Of a stretch of 64,000 bases of DNA, positions 25,222-32,719 are shown piece by piece. The stretch is from UBA12481 sp012523435 (GTDB taxonomy: Bacteria > Bacteroidota > Bacteroidia > Bacteroidales > UBA12481), in NCBI GenBank assembly GCA_028686135.1, contig JAQUCP010000002.1, positions 62,001 through 126,000 of the forward strand. Direction: 5' to 3'. The first letter of the stretch is position 1; each line of letters opens with the position of its first letter. A program made the position numbers and the translations under genes. The notes beneath the pieces are model-generated. The model saw only the letters and a program-made list of their open reading frames with translations. It was not told the origin of the DNA and searched no databases.

Positions 25222-26519
25222 ACGGGAACTCTCAGCATTCTTTTCCATAATATCCGGGTAGTCAGATTTGAATCCACTCTTGAAGAAAACCAGATGAGAA
25301 TGGGTTTTCCGGTTATATGATCCTCAGGTAAAAACCCCCAGTGACGTGAGTCTCTGGAATGGTGTCGGTTGTCTCCAAGAACAAAATAATAGTTTTGCCT
25401 AAAAGTATAATATTTGGTTGATATACCGTTTATACGGATCTCATCACTCCTCACTTCCAAATGGTTATTTTCGTAAACGCGAATTATGCGTTCATAAATT
25501 GGCAGGTTCTCCGGTGTGAGCCTCACCGAATCCCCTTTGCCGGGAAGAATGATTGGCCCGAGGTTATCGCGATTCCAGGGAAACCTGATATCGTGTGGGA
25601 ATATATTGTAATCCCCTTGCCCTGAACTAAGCATCACCGGGTTAACTTTAGTCTTAAAGGAGGTGGCAACTTCGATCTGCTGATCAATTCGGAGAGGCAT
25701 CAGAATACCCAATCCAGGATATCTCCTAATTTCCTTGGCTTTTAAATGATAGGTGTCCAGTAGCACTTTAACTAAGCTATCGTTTATCTCCTTCTCAATC
25801 AAGTGGTTAAGGCTTGTTTTTTGTAAGCATCCTTCCAGTTTTCCATTAACAAAGACTCTACCTTTATCAATGGTAATCGTGTCTCCGGGCAATCCTTTAC
25901 ATCGACTTATTTCGATCTTTCTACGGTCAACCGGTCTGTATTCGGGTTGAATGATCATTTCCGATTCATTTCCTGTGATCATTGCCTGGCGACGCAATGC
26001 GTAAAAGCTGAGGTTATCCTGGCCGGTCACTACCGAGTCTCCTTCGGGGAAGTTAAAAGCGACTAAATCGTTCCGTTTTATGGCAGTCAGGCCGTTCATT
26101 CTAACTGGTTGTAGATGTGGCCATTCTGTGTACGAGAGCCGGGTTTTACTAAAAGGGAGATAATTGTTAGTAAAGGGTAAATGGAGTGGGGTGACTGGTA
26201 ATCGTGGGCCGTAGGATAGTTTTGAGATCAGGACGCAATCGCCTTGTTGCAGTTCATTACGGGAGTGATCATCTCCAACATAGAGACTATCAAGTACGAA
26301 GATTCGAATAATCAAGCCAGTAAGGATAGCCCAGATGAGAAGACCGATCCAGGTTTTTCTTTTCTTTTTCGGATGGTTATTAATCCAGGGCCATTTAACG
26401 GTATGGGTAATCAGGATGTCGAGCAGGGGTACCAATGACAGGAGAACCAACGGTTGCCGTGTAAAGAGGGCCGCCAGAAAACAGAGTAGAGCAGCGAATA
26501 GGAACCAGAGCCATCTCAT
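25218..26519 (-). CDS. Signal peptidase I paralogue lacking both catalytic residues (predicted inactive)
   Basis: The 433-residue protein has three hydrophobic segments at the N-terminus (about 3-20, 22-40 and 57-75) followed by an S26 domain clearly related to its neighbour (shared KLSYGPRLPVTPLHLPF and GDNRHHSRDSRHWGF). The nucleophile box reads DDHSRNELQQGD: at the serine position, eight residues before GD, stands His85, with a serine one place later. The lysine box reads EISRCKGLPGD, so Ser205 replaces the catalytic lysine, although a lysine occurs three residues on. Loss of both residues while the rest is conserved predicts a pseudo-protease. It overlaps the active lepB by 4 nt and starts 16 nt after dapB. 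Confidence 0.88.
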   Translation of the reverse strand: MRWLWFLFAALLCFLAALFTRQPLVLLSLVPLLDILITHTVKWPWINNHPKKKRKTWIGLLIWAILTGLIIRIFVLDSLYVGDDHSRNELQQGDCVLISKLSYGPRLPVTPLHLPFTNNYLPFSKTRLSYTEWPHLQPVRMNGLTAIKRNDLVAFNFPEGDSVVTGQDNLSFYALRRQAMITGNESEMIIQPEYRPVDRRKIEISRCKGLPGDTITIDKGRVFVNGKLEGCLQKTSLNHLIEKEINDSLVKVLLDTYHLKAKEIRRYPGLGILMPLRIDQQIEVATSFKTKVNPVMLSSGQGDYNIFPHDIRFPWNRDNLGPIILPGKGDSVRLTPENLPIYERIIRVYENNHLEVRSDEIRINGISTKYYTFRQNYYFVLGDNRHHSRDSRHWGFLPEDHITGKPILIWFSSRVDSNLTTRILWKRMLRVPV

Positions 26520-26535
26520 GGAGTAGATAAATTCG

Positions 26536-27258
26536 TCAGATCGAAAGAAGGTCTTTCATCGTGAAAATGCCCTGTTTGCCGGGCATGAATTCGGCGGCCA
26601 GAATTGCGCCGGTAGCAAATCCTTTTCGATTAAAAGCTTCGTGCCGGATGGTGATCTTATCCTCGTTAGAAGTGTAATGGATTTCATGAATACCAGCAAC
26701 TTCTCCTTCCCGAATGGAGGTTACCTGGATTTCATCTTGACCCGGGATCAGTTGATCTGACCAGCCTTGTAGGCGATCGATTCGTTCGATCATCTGGTTT
26801 AGCAATGATAATGCTGTGCCACTCGGTGCATCAGCCTTTCGGATATGATGGATTTCTTCTAGCCGTGTCGCGTACTGAGGATATTTTGACATTAGCTCTG
26901 CCAAGCGGTCGTTCAGTTCAAAGAAGAGGTTAACTCCAAGGCCAAAATTGCTAGCATAAAAGAGCCCGCCCTGGTGTTTCTTACAGAGTATTTCCACCTG
27001 ATCTAACTGGTTGATCCATCCGGTTGTACCGCTCACAACAGGAACTCCGGCCTCAATACAGGCACAAATATTCTCAAAGGCGGATTCCGGGTGAGTGAAT
27101 TCAATGGCTACATCAGCATTTTTTAGTGACTCTGGGGTCATTTCATGTCGGTTGTTGACATCAAAGATGAACACTATTTCGTGACCCCGATTTCGGGCAG
27201 TATTTTCAATTACTTTCCCCATTTGACCGTATCCGATCAGTCCAATCTTAAGCATCAT
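26536..27258 (-). CDS. dapB: 4-hydroxy-tetrahydrodipicolinate reductase
   Basis: The 240-residue enzyme starts with the dinucleotide-binding motif IGLIGYGQMGK (two ATGs, 27258 and 27255, are possible) and carries the catalytic signature EIHHIRKADAPSGTAL (about residues 145-160), plus GTTGW and YASNFGLGVNLFF. It reduces the cyclic intermediate of the lysine/meso-diaminopimelate pathway using NAD(P)H, supplying cell-wall precursor. Length is normal for the short Bacteroidota form. It is the first gene of the unit dapB - three signal peptidase genes - WbqC. It is separated from the ribosomal-protein operon by that operon's terminator. Confidence 0.95.
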   Translation of the reverse strand: MMLKIGLIGYGQMGKVIENTARNRGHEIVFIFDVNNRHEMTPESLKNADVAIEFTHPESAFENICACIEAGVPVVSGTTGWINQLDQVEILCKKHQGGLFYASNFGLGVNLFFELNDRLAELMSKYPQYATRLEEIHHIRKADAPSGTALSLLNQMIERIDRLQGWSDQLIPGQDEIQVTSIREGEVAGIHEIHYTSNEDKITIRHEAFNRKGFATGAILAAEFMPGKQGIFTMKDLLSI

Positions 27259-27300
27259 CTTGTATTATCCCTCAAAAGGTTAACGGAGGGTAAATTTATA

Positions 27301-27330
27301 AAAAAAGGGAAGCCTTACGTAGGCTTCCCT
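27301..27330 (-). terminator. Rho-independent terminator of thrS-infC-rpmI-rplT
   Basis: On the minus strand a 9-bp perfect stem (GGGAAGCCT / AGGCTTCCC, 5-nt loop) is followed by a T-run of at least six, 25 nt after the rplT stop. Confidence 0.85.
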
Positions 27331-27354
27331 GGTTATTGGTGCCGTGAAATTGTC

Positions 27355-27708
27355 TTATTTCACTGTTTTAACCTTTTCAACAATGGCCTTAAAGGCTTGT
27401 GGCTGATTCATGGCGAGGTCGGCAAGAACTTTACGGTTCAGCTCAACACCGCTTTTAATCATTTTACCCATGAAATCAGAATAGGAGATCCCGTTCTCCC
27501 GGCAGGCAGCGTTGATACGCTGAATCCAGAGAGCCCGAAAATTCCTCTTTTTTGTCCGGCGATCACGATAGGCATAGCCTAATCCTTTTTCATAGGTATT
27601 TTTCGCAACCGTCCAGACATTACCACGGGCTCCGAAGTTTCCCCTGGTTTGAGAAAGAATCTTTTTCCTTCTCTTGCGCGATGCAACCGCATTAACACTT
27701 CTTGGCAT
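27355..27708 (-). CDS. rplT: 50S ribosomal protein L20
   Basis: This 117-residue basic protein begins MPRSVNAVASRKRRKKIL and contains the L20 motif AYRDRRTKKRNFRALWIQRINAA in the middle, with the usual length. L20 is needed early in assembly of the large subunit and binds 23S rRNA. In many bacteria it also represses its own operon by binding the mRNA. It is the last gene of the thrS-infC-rpmI-rplT transcript, 91 nt after rpmI, and is closed by a strong terminator. The spacer before it contains a hairpin. Confidence 0.97.
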   Translation of the reverse strand: MPRSVNAVASRKRRKKILSQTRGNFGARGNVWTVAKNTYEKGLGYAYRDRRTKKRNFRALWIQRINAACRENGISYSDFMGKMIKSGVELNRKVLADLAMNQPQAFKAIVEKVKTVK

Positions 27709-27723
27709 AATTCTTTGTTTTTT

Positions 27724-27767
27724 GAATGCAGGCGGTCAACTTGGTTAACTCTTCTGGCTCTGCATTC
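27724..27767 (-). promoter_or_regulatory. Hairpin between rpmI and rplT
   Basis: An 8-bp perfect inverted repeat (GAATGCAG / CTGCATTC) encloses a 28-nt loop and lies 15 nt before the rplT start codon. L20 autoregulation through mRNA structure is known in other phyla. Whether this hairpin is an L20 site, a processing site or chance is not decided by the sequence. Confidence 0.35.
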
Positions 27768-27799
27768 TGGTTAATTACTAAATTTAAACCTGTTGGGTA

Positions 27800-27997
27800 C
27801 TACCTCATGGAAAGCTGAAGCTTAACACTCTTTTCGTTCGACGAGCTCACAATCCCAGAATAACCCAGGTTACGCTTCCGTTTAGTCGACTTCTTAGTCA
27901 GAATGTGACTTTTGTAAGCATGCTTCCGTTTGATTTTACCCGTACCGGTGAGCGCAAAACGTTTTTTGGCACCGGCTTTTGTTTTCATTTTCGGCAT
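27800..27997 (-). CDS. rpmI: 50S ribosomal protein L35
   Basis: This is a 65-residue, very basic protein with the L35 pattern MPKMKTKAGAKKRFALTGTGKIKRKHAYKSH and the standard length. It is a structural component of the large ribosomal subunit. Its start lies 20 nt after the infC stop, and rplT follows after 91 nt, the usual conserved order. The ATG at 27997 is unambiguous because it is the only one that yields the invariant N-terminus. Nothing unusual is visible in the sequence. Confidence 0.97.
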   Translation of the reverse strand: MPKMKTKAGAKKRFALTGTGKIKRKHAYKSHILTKKSTKRKRNLGYSGIVSSSNEKSVKLQLSMR

Positions 27998-28017
27998 CTT
28001 ATCTCTCTTTTGGTAAA

Positions 28018-28578
28018 CTATTTTTTCTTTTTTGATGTCAGGAAAATCGTCATTCTTTTGCCTTCTAGTTGAGGGTTCTGATCCATCTTTCCGTAATCTT
28101 CCAACTCCTGGGCAAACCGCAATAATAGTTCTTCGCCTTGCTCTTTGAAAAGAATCGATCGGCCTTTGAAGAACACGTAAGCTTTTACTTTGGCACCTTC
28201 GCTCAGGAACTTTTGGGCGTGCTTCAGCTTGAAATTGAAGTCGTGGTCATCGGTTTGCGGACCGAATCTGATCTCTTTAACCACGATTTTTGTTTGCTTG
28301 GCCTTGAGCTCTTTTTGCTTTTTCTTCTGTTGGTACAGAAACTTACTGTAATCAATGACTTTGCAAACTGGTGGATCGGCATTCGGTGAAATCTCGACCA
28401 GGTCGAGTTCTAACTCGGCGGCGATCCTTAACGCCTCCTGAAGGGGTACAATCCCCGGATTCTCAACATTTTCTCCCACCACGCGAACCATGCGGGCCCG
28501 TATCTGCTGATTGATCCGGAATTTCTCCCTCATGTCATCCCTCTTGCGAATGGGGTACCTTGAACTGGGCTGTCTAAT
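28018..28578 (-). CDS. infC: Translation initiation factor IF-3, probable AUU start
   Basis: The protein has the IF-3 pattern: FRINQQIR and VRVVGENVE near the N-terminus, LDLVEISPNADPPVCKVIDYSKFLY in the linker region, then VVKEIRFGPQTDDHDF and a Lys-rich tail. It prevents premature subunit joining and checks the initiator codon. The best start is ATT at 28578: a perfect AGGAGG (28586-28591) stands 7 nt before it, whereas the in-frame TTG at 28584 is only 1 nt from AGGAGG and the first in-frame ATG (28533) has no such site. infC of E. coli also starts with AUU, which IF-3 itself discriminates against, giving feedback control. That gives 186 residues. Confidence 0.9.
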   Translation of the reverse strand: MRQPSSRYPIRKRDDMREKFRINQQIRARMVRVVGENVENPGIVPLQEALRIAAELELDLVEISPNADPPVCKVIDYSKFLYQQKKKQKELKAKQTKIVVKEIRFGPQTDDHDFNFKLKHAQKFLSEGAKVKAYVFFKGRSILFKEQGEELLLRFAQELEDYGKMDQNPQLEGKRMTIFLTSKKKK

Positions 28579-28585
28579 GGTCAAT

Positions 28586-28591
28586 CCTCCT
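28586..28591 (-). promoter_or_regulatory. Strong Shine-Dalgarno site deciding the infC start
   Basis: AGGAGG on the minus strand lies 7 nt before the ATT codon at 28578 and 14 nt after the thrS stop codon. It fits initiation at ATT and not at the neighbouring TTG. Confidence 0.75.
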
Positions 28592-28605
28592 GATTAGTTT
28601 AACGG

Positions 28606-30552
28606 CTATTCTTTGCTCCTACTAAGTTGTAAATCAGTTTCTTTTTTAATTAATTCTACAAAATCACCGGGAGTCATGCTCCCAAGATCTCCTTGTCCTT
28701 GCTTTCTGACCGAAATTGTTCCTTCGTTCTCCTCTTTTTCTCCTACAATCAGTAGGTAAGGAATCCGACGCAACTCATTATCCCTGATCTTCTTACCTAT
28801 CTTTTCGTTTCGGTCGTCAATCAGGGTGCGAATATCGGAATTATTTAAAGATTTTAAAACACTATCGGCGTAATTCTGAAATTTTTCGCTGATGGGCAGT
28901 ACAATAGCCTGATCAGGGGCTAGCCAAAGCGGAAATTTCCCAGCAGTATGTTCAATCAGAACGGCAATAAAACGCTCCATCGAGCCAAAAGGAGCCCGGT
29001 GGATCATGATTGGCCTGTGTTTCTGATTATCCTGACCGATATACTCAAGCTCGAATCGCTCGGGCAGATTATAGTCAACCTGAATGGTCCCTAATTGCCA
29101 CTTACGCCCAATGGCATCCCTGACCATGAAATCAAGTTTCGGACCGTAAAACGCTGCTTCCCCTAATACTATCTGAGCATCCAGCCCTTTTTCTTGAGCA
29201 ACTTCTATAATGTCCTGTTCTGCTCTGGCCCAGTTCTCTTCCGAACCGATATACTTTTCCGGATTATTGGGGTCTCTGAGTGAGATCTGGGTGATAAAAT
29301 CCTTAAAATCAAGTGTTTTAAAGATATAGTGAACAATATCGATCACTTTGCCAAACTCCTCCCTGATTTGATCGGGACGGCAAAAAATATGGGCATCATC
29401 CTGGGTAAATCCCCTGACCCGGGTTAATCCATGGAGCTCGCCGCTCTGCTCATACCGGTAAACCGTTCCAAATTCAGCCAATCGGACGGGTAGATCTTTG
29501 TACGACCTCATTTTCGACCGATAGATTTCGCAGTGGTGGGGGCAGTTCATCGGTTTAAGAAGAAACTCTTCTCCTTCGATCGGGGTATGAATGGGCTGGA
29601 AAGAGTCTTTCCCATATTTTGCATAATGCCCTGAGGTCACGTATAAGTCCTTTGATCCAATATGAGGGGTTATAACTGGCTCATAGCCATACGCTTTCTG
29701 TACTTCACGGAGAAAGTTCTCCAGCCGCTCGCGTAATTGAGCGCCTTTGGGTAACCATAGAGGCAGACCGCTTCCAACGCGCTGGCTGAAGGTGAAGAGT
29801 TCCAGCTCCTTGCCAATTTTTCGGTGATCGCGCTTCTTAGCCTCTTCAATCATCACCAGATACTCATCCAATAACGATTTTTTCGGAAAAGTGATCCCGT
29901 AAATCCTGGTCAGCTGTTTGCGCTTCTCATCACCACGCCAGTAGGCACCAGCCAGACTAAGTACCTTGATGGCTTTGATGGGTGAGGTGTCGGGCAAATG
30001 CGGCCCGCGGCATAGATCCGTGAATGTTCCATGTTTGTACAACGTGATGGTGCCATCTTCCAGGTCACTGATGAGCTCTGTTTTGTATTCATCACCTTTT
30101 TCGCCGAAAAGCTTCAACGCCTCTTCTTTGCTGATCTCTTCCCGCTGGTAGGTTGATTTTTTTGCTGCCAACTCATACATTTTCTTCTCTATATCGATGA
30201 GATCACTCTCGGATAGAACCCGGTCGCCCAAATCAACATCGTAATAGAATCCATTCTCGATGGCTGGCCCGATACCAAATTTGACTCCGGGATAAAGCTG
30301 CTCTAGGGCTTCTGCCATTAAATGAGCAGATGAGTGCCAAAAGGCATGTTTGCCTTCAGGGTTTTCCCACTTGTAAAGTTTTATGGATGAATCTGTTGTA
30401 ATCGTTCTGCTAATATCCCAGGTCTCCCCGTTGACACCAACAGCCAGAACCTCTCTGGCTAATTGTTGACTAATACTCTCAGCTATTTCTCTACCGGTTA
30501 CCCCTGCTGGATATTCCTTGATCCGGCCATCGGGGAATGTGATCTTAATCAT
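28606..30552 (-). CDS. thrS: Threonyl-tRNA synthetase
   Basis: The 648-residue enzyme has the full bacterial layout. A TGS domain spans about 1-62 (MIKITFPDGRIKEYPAGVTG). The second editing domain has the zinc-type motif HSSAHLMAEAL. The class II catalytic core includes MNCPHHCEIY, RLAEFGTVYRYEQSGELHGLTRVRGFTQDDAH and HRAPFGSMERF, and the C-terminal anticodon-binding domain contains DDRNEKIGKKIRDNEL. It charges tRNA-Thr and edits Ser-tRNA-Thr. It leads the operon thrS-infC-rpmI-rplT. A TATATTTG promoter element lies 20 nt upstream, at the edge of the terminator of the tRNA-Leu genes. Confidence 0.97.
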   Translation of the reverse strand: MIKITFPDGRIKEYPAGVTGREIAESISQQLAREVLAVGVNGETWDISRTITTDSSIKLYKWENPEGKHAFWHSSAHLMAEALEQLYPGVKFGIGPAIENGFYYDVDLGDRVLSESDLIDIEKKMYELAAKKSTYQREEISKEEALKLFGEKGDEYKTELISDLEDGTITLYKHGTFTDLCRGPHLPDTSPIKAIKVLSLAGAYWRGDEKRKQLTRIYGITFPKKSLLDEYLVMIEEAKKRDHRKIGKELELFTFSQRVGSGLPLWLPKGAQLRERLENFLREVQKAYGYEPVITPHIGSKDLYVTSGHYAKYGKDSFQPIHTPIEGEEFLLKPMNCPHHCEIYRSKMRSYKDLPVRLAEFGTVYRYEQSGELHGLTRVRGFTQDDAHIFCRPDQIREEFGKVIDIVHYIFKTLDFKDFITQISLRDPNNPEKYIGSEENWARAEQDIIEVAQEKGLDAQIVLGEAAFYGPKLDFMVRDAIGRKWQLGTIQVDYNLPERFELEYIGQDNQKHRPIMIHRAPFGSMERFIAVLIEHTAGKFPLWLAPDQAIVLPISEKFQNYADSVLKSLNNSDIRTLIDDRNEKIGKKIRDNELRRIPYLLIVGEKEENEGTISVRKQGQGDLGSMTPGDFVELIKKETDLQLSRSKE

Positions 30553-30571
30553 TTTGCTTTTTCTAGATGTG

Positions 30572-30579
30572 CAAATATA
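30572..30579 (-). promoter_or_regulatory. Bacteroidota -7 promoter element of thrS
   Basis: TATATTTG on the minus strand matches TAnnTTTG and lies 20 nt before the thrS ATG. No clear TTG was seen at the -33 position, so only half of the consensus is present. Confidence 0.5.
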
Positions 30580-30606
30580 AAAAAAGCCGACTGATAGCCG
30601 GCCTTT
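30579..30606 (-). terminator. Terminator after the tRNA-Leu genes
   Basis: On the minus strand a GC-rich imperfect stem (GGCCGGC region with GTCGGC, one bulge) is followed by seven T, 6 nt after the tRNA-Leu(CAG) 3' end. The T-run leads directly into the thrS promoter element. Confidence 0.65.
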
Positions 30607-30611
30607 TAATG

Positions 30612-30695
30612 TGCCCAGAACAGGACTCGAACCTGCACGTCCTTGCAGACACTAGTCCCTGAAACTAGCGCGTCTACCACTTCCGCCATCTGGGC
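30612..30695 (-). tRNA. tRNA-Leu (anticodon CAG)
   Basis: This is a class II tRNA of 84 nt without encoded CCA. The acceptor stem GCCCAGA pairs with TCTGGGC, the anticodon arm is CTAGT-TTCAGGG-ACTAG, a long variable arm is present, and the T-arm has GGTTCGAGTCC. Discriminator A is as expected for leucine. It reads CUG codons. It lies 21 nt downstream of a second tRNA-Leu on the same strand. Confidence 0.95.
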
Positions 30696-30716
30696 GTTAT
30701 CTTAAAGAACTCCTCG

Positions 30717-30800
30717 TGCCCAGGACAAGAATCGAACTTGCACGACCTTGCGATCACATGGCCCTCAACCATGCGCGTCTACCATTTCCGCCACCTGGGC
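30717..30800 (-). tRNA. tRNA-Leu (anticodon GAG)
   Basis: This is a class II tRNA of 84 nt without encoded CCA. Acceptor stem GCCCAGG pairs with CCTGGGC, anticodon arm CATGG-TTGAGGG-CCATG, long variable arm, and T-arm with AGTTCGATTCT. It reads CUC and CUU codons. It shares most of its body sequence with the adjacent tRNA-Leu(CAG), so the pair probably arose by duplication. Confidence 0.95.
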
Positions 30801-30810
30801 TTCGGGTTGG

Positions 30811-30818
30811 CAAAATTA
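30811..30818 (-). promoter_or_regulatory. -7 promoter element of the tRNA-Leu pair
   Basis: TAATTTTG on the minus strand matches TAnnTTTG, 10 nt before the 5' end of tRNA-Leu(GAG). A TTG stands 15 nt further upstream, a shorter spacing than usual. Confidence 0.45.
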
Positions 30819-30832
30819 AGAAAAAAACAAAT

Positions 30833-31732
30833 TCAATAATCATCCAGATCAATTTTGGGAGAAATATCTTCCCATAGAGTTAAGATTCGTCTAACTTGGG
30901 GAAGTCGCTGCTGGCTGTCGGTAGTCTCTAAATCAGCTTTCAGGCGCTGAAAACACCTGTATATGAGGTAGTCGTATTTGGTGGCACGAAGGGCGTCCTT
31001 TCTAAAAGGTTCTTTGGTTTCGCGTAGATAGTCGATGAGATCGTGCCGACTATGGACAAGACCAACCTGACTGGGATTGACGTAAAACAGGATTTTTGCT
31101 TTAGGAAGAGCCAAGTGAGCATCGGGATCCAGTAAAGTATCGAGATAAGCGAGCAGGGGCAGGTTGGGGAACATGACCGGATAGAGTGGAATGCCAAGCT
31201 CTTGAGCGATTATTGCATAGAATAAGGTGATGGAATACTCGTTGCCCCTTTTAGTTTCAGTGAGCCGGTTCAGAAAACTATTTCCGATCGATTCCGGATA
31301 CTTTACATTGATGCGGAAATGATGTTTGTCGAAAAGGAAATGATTGAGCAACCGAACCCGTTCGAGGGCAGTCAACTTTTCGTTCAGCTCCATCCAGATC
31401 TCTCGGATAAAGGGTTGAATCTTTTCCTGAAAATCATTGAAAGTGAGGTCGGTAAACATGAACCGGGTCATTAGCCAAGCACCCTCCATCAAGTGGAGTG
31501 ATTGGTGATTCTTCCAATTATGAAGCTCCTGATAAACGGATTCCGTTTGTAGTTGGGCGATTAATTCGGTATAGCGTTCGTGTACAGTCGGAGTAGATGC
31601 CAAGGCTGCTCCTGCTTCCAGCTTGGATAGTATCTTAGGTCCCAGTTCAAGAATTCTTGAACGGATACTCTGGTACACTTCTTCGTCGGGATCGTCCAGA
31701 AGGATCAGGAGGGATTCTTCTTCCGTACTCAT
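30833..31732 (-). CDS. SirB1/transglutaminase-like (Transglut_core2) protein
   Basis: The 299-residue protein matches the SirB1-type transglutaminase-like domain: RVRLLNHFLFDKHHF, then GNSFLNRLTETKRGNEYSI, then IIAQELGIPLYPVMFPN (about residues 122-200). The helical front part (about 1-115) resembles the usual N-terminal domain. In classical members the segment after the last motif contains a Gly-His pair; here it reads FPNLPLLAY without a histidine, and the cysteine expected of an active transglutaminase is also absent, so it is probably not an enzyme. Function is unknown. It starts 3 nt after the nucleoside phosphorylase stop and is co-transcribed with it. Confidence 0.65.
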   Translation of the reverse strand: MSTEEESLLILLDDPDEEVYQSIRSRILELGPKILSKLEAGAALASTPTVHERYTELIAQLQTESVYQELHNWKNHQSLHLMEGAWLMTRFMFTDLTFNDFQEKIQPFIREIWMELNEKLTALERVRLLNHFLFDKHHFRINVKYPESIGNSFLNRLTETKRGNEYSITLFYAIIAQELGIPLYPVMFPNLPLLAYLDTLLDPDAHLALPKAKILFYVNPSQVGLVHSRHDLIDYLRETKEPFRKDALRATKYDYLIYRCFQRLKADLETTDSQQRLPQVRRILTLWEDISPKIDLDDY

Positions 31733-31735
31733 AGA

Positions 31736-32629
31736 TCAACAATTGGGATCGGTGACTGAATCTAAAACATATTGAATCAGTTTTTCCATATCCGGTTTAT
31801 AATTATCATGGAACTGCTTAGTGAGTCGGTTGGCAATGATCAAACAGACGGTCATAGCTTTGTGCCCTAATATCTCGGACAAGCCATGGAGTGCAGAAGA
31901 TTCCATTTCGATGTTGGTGGCTGAAAAGCCCTGGAACGAAATCTTTGATAGAAATTCGTGCAGGTGCGAAAATGAGGGTTTTGCTCTGACTGATCTCCCC
32001 TGGGGACCATAAAATCCATGGGCGGAAATGGTAATACCCGTTTTGCAAGCTCTGGACAACTGTTTAAATAGGCCAGGATCAGGCTTGGACGCATAGGGTA
32101 GGGGAATACGAGAAGGCCAACCAAGATCACTCTTAACGTACTCAATCAGCTGATCCCGTTCAGGATCTGCAGGGCGTTCGTAATAGTCCATCAGGCCATC
32201 AAGCCCAATCGACCAGGCTGATGCAAGCCATGCTCCCACAGGAACCTCGGGATGAATGGAACCCGATGTACCGATTCGGATGATTTTCAGGGTCTTGTGC
32301 TCTGGCTTGTCGAGGCGCGTTTGGAAATCAATATTGACCAATGCATCCAGTTCATTCAGAACAATATCAATATTATCAGTACCAATTCCGGAGCTGAGGA
32401 CGTTGATCCGTTGATCATGATAGTAGCCGGCAATCGAAACGAATTCGCGGTTGGTTGCTAATTTTTCAACCCTGCTTAATTGCTTGCCAACCAAATCAAC
32501 CCGGGAGGGATCACCCACCAAAAGAACAATATCTCCGATTTGATCTGGCTTGAGTCCGAGATGGAACGCGCTTCCATCAGTATTGATAATCAGCTCACTG
32601 GGTTCGTGATAGGTCATTTGATCATTCAT
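31736..32629 (-). CDS. Nucleoside phosphorylase (uridine phosphorylase-like)
   Basis: The 297-residue protein has the NP-I family pattern: VLLVGDPSRV (phosphate-binding Gly/Arg region), SSGIGTDNIDIVLNEL, RIGTSGSIHPEVPVG, and the ribose-binding motif NIEMESSALHGLSEILGH with Glu-Met-Glu. Such enzymes split nucleosides with phosphate to give base and ribose-1-phosphate. Uridine or a related pyrimidine nucleoside is the probable substrate, but purine specificity is not excluded. A good promoter (TTG, 19 nt, TAGATTTG) stands just upstream, with a very short leader. A SirB1-like gene follows 3 nt downstream. Confidence 0.85.
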   Translation of the reverse strand: MNDQMTYHEPSELIINTDGSAFHLGLKPDQIGDIVLLVGDPSRVDLVGKQLSRVEKLATNREFVSIAGYYHDQRINVLSSGIGTDNIDIVLNELDALVNIDFQTRLDKPEHKTLKIIRIGTSGSIHPEVPVGAWLASAWSIGLDGLMDYYERPADPERDQLIEYVKSDLGWPSRIPLPYASKPDPGLFKQLSRACKTGITISAHGFYGPQGRSVRAKPSFSHLHEFLSKISFQGFSATNIEMESSALHGLSEILGHKAMTVCLIIANRLTKQFHDNYKPDMEKLIQYVLDSVTDPNC

Positions 32630-32636
32630 TTATCGA

Positions 32637-32666
32637 CAAATCTAATATATAAACAAACGAAAACAA
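32637..32666 (-). promoter_or_regulatory. Bacteroidota promoter of the nucleoside phosphorylase operon
   Basis: On the minus strand TTG (32666-32664), a 19-nt spacer and TAGATTTG (32644-32637) match the TTG/TAnnTTTG consensus. The start codon at 32629 is only about 8 nt further, so the transcript has almost no leader. Confidence 0.7.
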
Positions 32667-32719
32667 CGTAGGGAGCACCTCACGGGATTTTATATTTTTG
32701 CCGGGTAAAGGTCTATGTT

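Noticed and set aside
28579..28584. TTG as the infC start
   Set aside because: It is only 1 nt from the AGGAGG site, too close for initiation; the ATT two codons later has ideal spacing.
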